NCBI GenBank assembly: GCA_043720875.1
Contig: JAYSRU010000023.1
Span: 1 to 19,704, forward strand
Source of the DNA: JAYSRU01 sp043720875
Lineage (GTDB): Bacteria; Bacteroidota; Bacteroidia; Flavobacteriales_D; Crocinitomicaceae
Direction: 5' to 3'
Length of the DNA: 19,704 bases
Shown: one piece after another, positions 16,198-19,704 of the stretch
Numbering within the stretch: the first letter of the stretch is position 1
Layout of the letters: every line of letters starts with the position of its first letter
Translations under genes and position numbers: made by a program
Notes under the pieces: model-generated
The model's database searches: none
The model's input: the letters and a program-made list of their open reading frames with translations, nothing else
Told to the model about the DNA's origin: nothing

Positions 16198-19100
16198 TTA
16201 CTTTATGATCGTTACACTTCCCGTCTTGAAGAATTTCTTATCATTCTCTGAATCTTTAAATTGAACTTTCCACGTGTAATTTCCGTCTTGAACAATTACT
16301 CCATTGAACGTTCCATCCCATCCAACAGTATGATCGTTTGATTCAAAAATCACTTCACCCCATCTGTTGAATAACATGAATGAGAACGAGAAGGGGTCAA
16401 AACCAGAAGTGAAAATTGGCTTGAACGAATTGTTGTGCTCATCGCCATTTGGTGTAAATGAATTTGGAATGTAATAAATCAAATCTTCAATCACCTTAAT
16501 GTTTAGCGTCGCAGAATCAATACAGCCAGCCGCATTAGTTCCGATCAGAACCACCGTGTAATTACCTTTAATTTCAGCATACAAATGATTAGGGCTAAAT
16601 GTATTAGAACTCGAATTATCACCAAAATCCCAAGTATATGCAGTTGCTCCAGTTGATGTATTGGTGAATTGGAAGGAAGGGTCATTTATGGATGCTTCGT
16701 TTTGGTTAACTGCAAAACTCACATCAGGTTGAGCAACAACGCATATATATGCAGGTGACATCTGACTAGATACACAGCCGTTAGCGCTCGTCGAAACCAA
16801 GGTAACATCGTTGCATCCTTGCGCGTTGTAAACCGAATTCACAAAGGCTCCAGTGGAAGATGCTCCATTTCCAAAATTCCATGTTTGGCTAGCGCTTGCT
16901 GGTATTGAGTTGTCAGTAAAAGTAACGCTTAATGGAGCACAACCTGTAGTGATATTTGACGTAAACTGCGCCGTTGGAGATGCTAATACGGTAACATTTA
17001 TAGACACAGCCCCAGAACATGCTCCTGGAATTGTATAGGTAATAACATGAACACCTGCTGTGGCAACACTTGGGTCAAACGATCCAGTACTTCCATTCGT
17101 AATTCCTGTTCCTGTCCAAGTTCCTCCAACGTTTGGTGAAGTAAGCGTTATTGGAGCAACATTGTCACAAAGTGCAGTAACAGGATTGATAGTCACAATT
17201 ACTCCACCGTTTAAAACTAAGGTGGTACTGGATGTGCTGACGCAACCATTCAATGTGACAGTTACTGTATAAATACCAATACTGGCAGCAACAATACTGG
17301 CAATACTTGGATTTTGTGCAGTTGAGGTAAAACCATTTGGTCCTGACCATGAATACGTAGCTCCGGCACCTGAAGTTGCGGTCAAATTTAAAGTATTACC
17401 AATACAAAGAGGTCCATTGTTGCCTACTACAATAGTAGGCAAAGGATTAACAGTTACCGTGCTTGTGGTTGTTGCATTACATCCTAAAGATGTCCCTGTT
17501 ACAGTGTAACTCGTGGTACTTAGAGGTGTTGCAGTAGCGGATCCTGCTAAAATTGCACTTAGTGTTGCATTAGCAGTCCATACATACGTTGCTGCTCCAC
17601 CTCCTGTCAAGACTAGGTTCGAACCTGCACAAATTGTTCCTGAGTTTACCGTCACTAATGGAATTGGATTTACGGTAATAACTACTACAATAGCAGCGCC
17701 AACACATGTTCCTGAAGTTGGTGTGATCGTGTAGGTTGCAGTACCAGCAACTGCTCCAATCGTATTTAAGGTTTGTGCAATTGAAGTTCCTGTTCCATTA
17801 CTCGCCCCAGATGCGCCAGCTTGAATAACTGTCCAAGCAAATGTTGTTAGCGGGGTAGCAGAACTTAAAGCGATTCCGGTGGTAATTCCAGAACAAATAG
17901 TTTGAGACGTCGGTGTTGCGATTGCAGTCGGTGTTGGATTAATAGTTACGGTACTTGTAGCGGTTCCAGTACATCCTAAAGCGGTACCAGTTACAGTGTA
18001 ATTAGTGGTGCTTGGAGGTGTAGCGGTTGCAGATCCTGCTAAAATTGCGCTAAGTGTAGCACTTGCTGTCCAAACGTAAGTCGTTGCACCACCAGCTGTT
18101 AATACTATACTATTCCCAGAGCAAATAGTGCCAGAATTTACTGTAACAGTAGGTAAAGGGTTTATAGTTATGACAACAACAATTGTAGCTCCTACGCAAG
18201 CCCCGGTTGTTGGAGTTATAGTATAAGTTGCTGTGCCGGCTACAGCACCTGTGTTGGTTAAAACTTGAGCTATATTTGTACCAGTTCCAGCAGACGCACC
18301 CGTAACTCCAGCTTGAACAACCGTCCAAGCAAAGGTTGTTAATGGTGTTGCAGAACTTAAAGCAATTCCTGTGGTTATTCCCGAACAAATTGTTTGGTTC
18401 GTTGGTGTTGCAATTGCAATAGGAGTAGGGTTTACGGTAACCGTACTAACCGCACTATTGGTACACCCTAAACTTGTTCCTGTTACGGTATAGTTTGTTG
18501 TAATAGTTGGTGTTGCTGTTGCTGATCCAGCGGCGATACCGCTTAACGTTGCATTAGCGGTCCAAACATAAGCGGTAGCACCAGTTGCCAATAAAGCTAT
18601 GTTGTTACCAGAACAAATTGTGGCAGAATTGACCAAAACCGTTGGAGACGGATTTACAGTTATGATAACTACGATGGGTGAACCCACACATGTACCTACA
18701 GTTGGCGTAATTGTGTAAGTCGCCGTTCCTGCTACTACACCAGTTGTACTGAGTAATTGAGCAATATTTGCACCAGTGCTATTACTTGCACCAGAAACGC
18801 CAGCTTGAACAACGGTCCAAGTAAAAGTAGTTAATGGTGTTACAGAACTTAAGGCTATACCGGTAGTAAACCCAGAACAGATGGATTGAACAGCTGGTGT
18901 TGCTACGGCAATAGGTGTTGCATTAACGGTAACTGTGCTTGTTGCAGAGGCGGTACAACCGCTACTTGTTCCTGTTACGGTGTAAACGGTTGTTACGGTT
19001 GGAGTTGCTGTTGCTGTTCCTGCAACGATCGCACTAAGCGTTGCATTAGCTGTCCAAACATAGGTTGTTGCACCTCCGGCTACTAAGGCTAGGTTACTTC

Positions 19101-19704
19101 CTAAACAAATTGAACCAGAATTAACAGTAACAATAGGTATTGGGTTTACAGTAATAATAACTACAATTGGTACACCTATACACGTTCCAGCTGTTGGCGT
19201 AATGGTGTAAATAGCAGTACCGGGCACAGCACCAGTTGTTGTTAACGCTTGTGCAATATTTGCTCCTGCACCAGCACTTGCGCCAGTTACGCCTGCTTGA
19301 ACTACTGTCCAAGCAAAAGTGGTTAAGGGTGTAATAGAGCTCAAAGCGATTGCTGTAGTTAATCCAGAACAAAATGTTTGACTCGTGGGTGTTGCGATTG
19401 CAATTGGTGTTGTATTTACGGTAACGGTACTGTTAGCAGATGCTGAACAACCTAAGCTAGTGCCCGTTACAGTGTAAACAGTGGTAACGGTTGGTGTTGC
19501 CGTGGCTGCTCCTGCTAAAATTCCACTTAGCGATGCGTTAGCAGTCCAAACGTAAGTTGTTGCACCAGTTGCTAATAACGCAAGACTATTTCCAGAACAA
19601 ATGGATCCTGAATTTACAACTACAATTGGAGCAGGATTTACTGTAATCACAACAATAATTGGTAATCCGACACATGTTCCTCTTGTTGGCGTAATGGTAT
19701 AGGT
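16198..19704 (-). CDS. T9SS type B repeat surface protein (5' end outside window)
   Basis: The frame is open to base 19704 and still inside a repeat, so the GTG at 19650 is internal. About 1168 C-terminal residues are visible. From N to C they are: five B modules (about 72 residues, SGSICSGN...TTYVWTANATLS...YTVTGTSLGC) alternating with A modules (about 92 residues, QTICSGITTGIALSS...FAWTVVQAG...YTITP-GTC); an Ig-like module (GPLCIGNTLNLTATSGAGATYSWSGPNG); a module with GGTWTGTGITNGSTGSFDPS; two PKD domains (QTWNFGNG and YTWDFGDNSSSN); and the C-terminal gliding-motility/T9SS type B domain, YYIPNSFTPNGDEHNN to LFNRWGEVIFES and WDGTFNG. Such proteins cross the outer membrane by the type IX system and act as surface adhesins, SprB being the known example. 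The ligand is unknown. Confidence 0.93.
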   Translation of the reverse strand, partial: TYTITPTRGTCVGLPIIVVITVNPAPIVVVNSGSICSGNSLALLATGATTYVWTANASLSGILAGAATATPTVTTVYTVTGTSLGCSASANSTVTVNTTPIAIATPTSQTFCSGLTTAIALSSITPLTTFAWTVVQAGVTGASAGAGANIAQALTTTGAVPGTAIYTITPTAGTCIGVPIVVIITVNPIPIVTVNSGSICLGSNLALVAGGATTYVWTANATLSAIVAGTATATPTVTTVYTVTGTSSGCTASATSTVTVNATPIAVATPAVQSICSGFTTGIALSSVTPLTTFTWTVVQAGVSGASNSTGANIAQLLSTTGVVAGTATYTITPTVGTCVGSPIVVIITVNPSPTVLVNSATICSGNNIALLATGATAYVWTANATLSGIAAGSATATPTITTNYTVTGTSLGCTNSAVSTVTVNPTPIAIATPTNQTICSGITTGIALSSATPLTTFAWTVVQAGVTGASAGTGTNIAQVLTNTGAVAGTATYTITPTTGACVGATIVVVITINPLPTVTVNSGTICSGNSIVLTAGGATTYVWTASATLSAILAGSATATPPSTTNYTVTGTALGCTGTATSTVTINPTPTAIATPTSQTICSGITTGIALSSATPLTTFAWTVIQAGASGASNGTGTSIAQTLNTIGAVAGTATYTITPTSGTCVGAAIVVVITVNPIPLVTVNSGTICAGSNLVLTGGGAATYVWTANATLSAILAGSATATPLSTTSYTVTGTSLGCNATTTSTVTVNPLPTIVVGNNGPLCIGNTLNLTATSGAGATYSWSGPNGFTSTAQNPSIASIVAASIGIYTVTVTLNGCVSTSSTTLVLNGGVIVTINPVTALCDNVAPITLTSPNVGGTWTGTGITNGSTGSFDPSVATAGVHVITYTIPGACSGAVSINVTVLASPTAQFTSNITTGCAPLSVTFTDNSIPASASQTWNFGNGASSTGAFVNSVYNAQGCNDVTLVSTSANGCVSSQMSPAYICVVAQPDVSFAVNQNEASINDPSFQFTNTSTGATAYTWDFGDNSSSNTFSPNHLYAEIKGNYTVVLIGTNAAGCIDSATLNIKVIEDLIYYIPNSFTPNGDEHNNSFKPIFTSGFDPFSFSFMLFNRWGEVIFESNDHTVGWDGTFNGVIVQDGNYTWKVQFKDSENDKKFFKTGSVTIIK
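17441..19704 (-). repeat. 492-bp tandem repeat array inside the surface-protein gene
   Basis: The same point of the B module recurs at 17545, 18037, 18529, 19021 and 19513, each exactly 492 bp apart (164 codons). About 4.6 copies are visible and the array runs off the right edge. Copies differ at many third codon positions while the protein stays alike. One period holds an A module (about 92 codons) and a B module (about 72). Confidence 0.93.

Noticed and set aside
16853..19372. Open frames on + and in other minus frames within the repeat array
   Set aside because: They are shadow frames caused by low-complexity Thr/Val/Ala-rich coding DNA and repeat with the same period.
17441..19704. CRISPR or non-coding satellite repeat
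   Set aside because: The 492-bp repeats are in frame within one coding sequence and diverge at third codon positions, so they are protein modules.

Overview
This is a contiguous piece of an AT-rich bacterial chromosome that fits the Bacteroidota, most likely Flavobacteriales. The evidence is a secreted repeat protein ending in a gliding-motility/type IX secretion (T9SS) type B C-terminal domain, the short ClpS family, the Bacteroidota-type exporter adaptor and TolC pair, a small Cys-rich N-terminal domain typical of the phylum, and several copies of the Bacteroidota promoter -7 element TAnnTTTG. Genes run off both edges of the window.

Left part (1-5041, + strand): the 3' part of a very long coiled-coil protein with two SPOR-like domains; a small secreted beta-rich (probably outer-membrane) protein; clpS with its own promoter; then tRNA-Arg(ACG) with a clear promoter and terminator. 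The tRNA is followed by a highly foldable non-coding stretch that carries a second, 16/17-identical copy of the tRNA 3' end and a second terminator.

Middle (5042-13000): on the minus strand, a class V (cysteine desulfurase-like) PLP enzyme and a Cys-motif envelope protein. Divergent from the latter is a GT4-like glycosyltransferase on +. Next, on minus, is an apparent three-gene operon transcribed in the order exporter fusion, TolC-type outer-membrane protein, FKBP lipoprotein. The exporter gene is the most unusual item in the window. A complete type I ABC-exporter membrane domain is fused in frame to a HlyD-type periplasmic adaptor, and no ATPase domain lies between or after them.

Right part (13000-19704): divergent from the exporter is a secreted S9 serine peptidase resembling plant chloroplast glutamyl endopeptidase, then a DinB-superfamily protein on +. 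Convergent with these, separated by a long hairpin, is the 3' part of a giant T9SS type B surface protein. Its visible body is a tandem array with an exact 492-bp (164-codon) period made of two alternating Ig/PKD-like modules. Two further Ig-like modules, two PKD domains and the C-terminal sorting domain follow.

The exporter fusion, TolC and FKBP genes plausibly work together at the envelope. Most other genes look like independent single-gene units.
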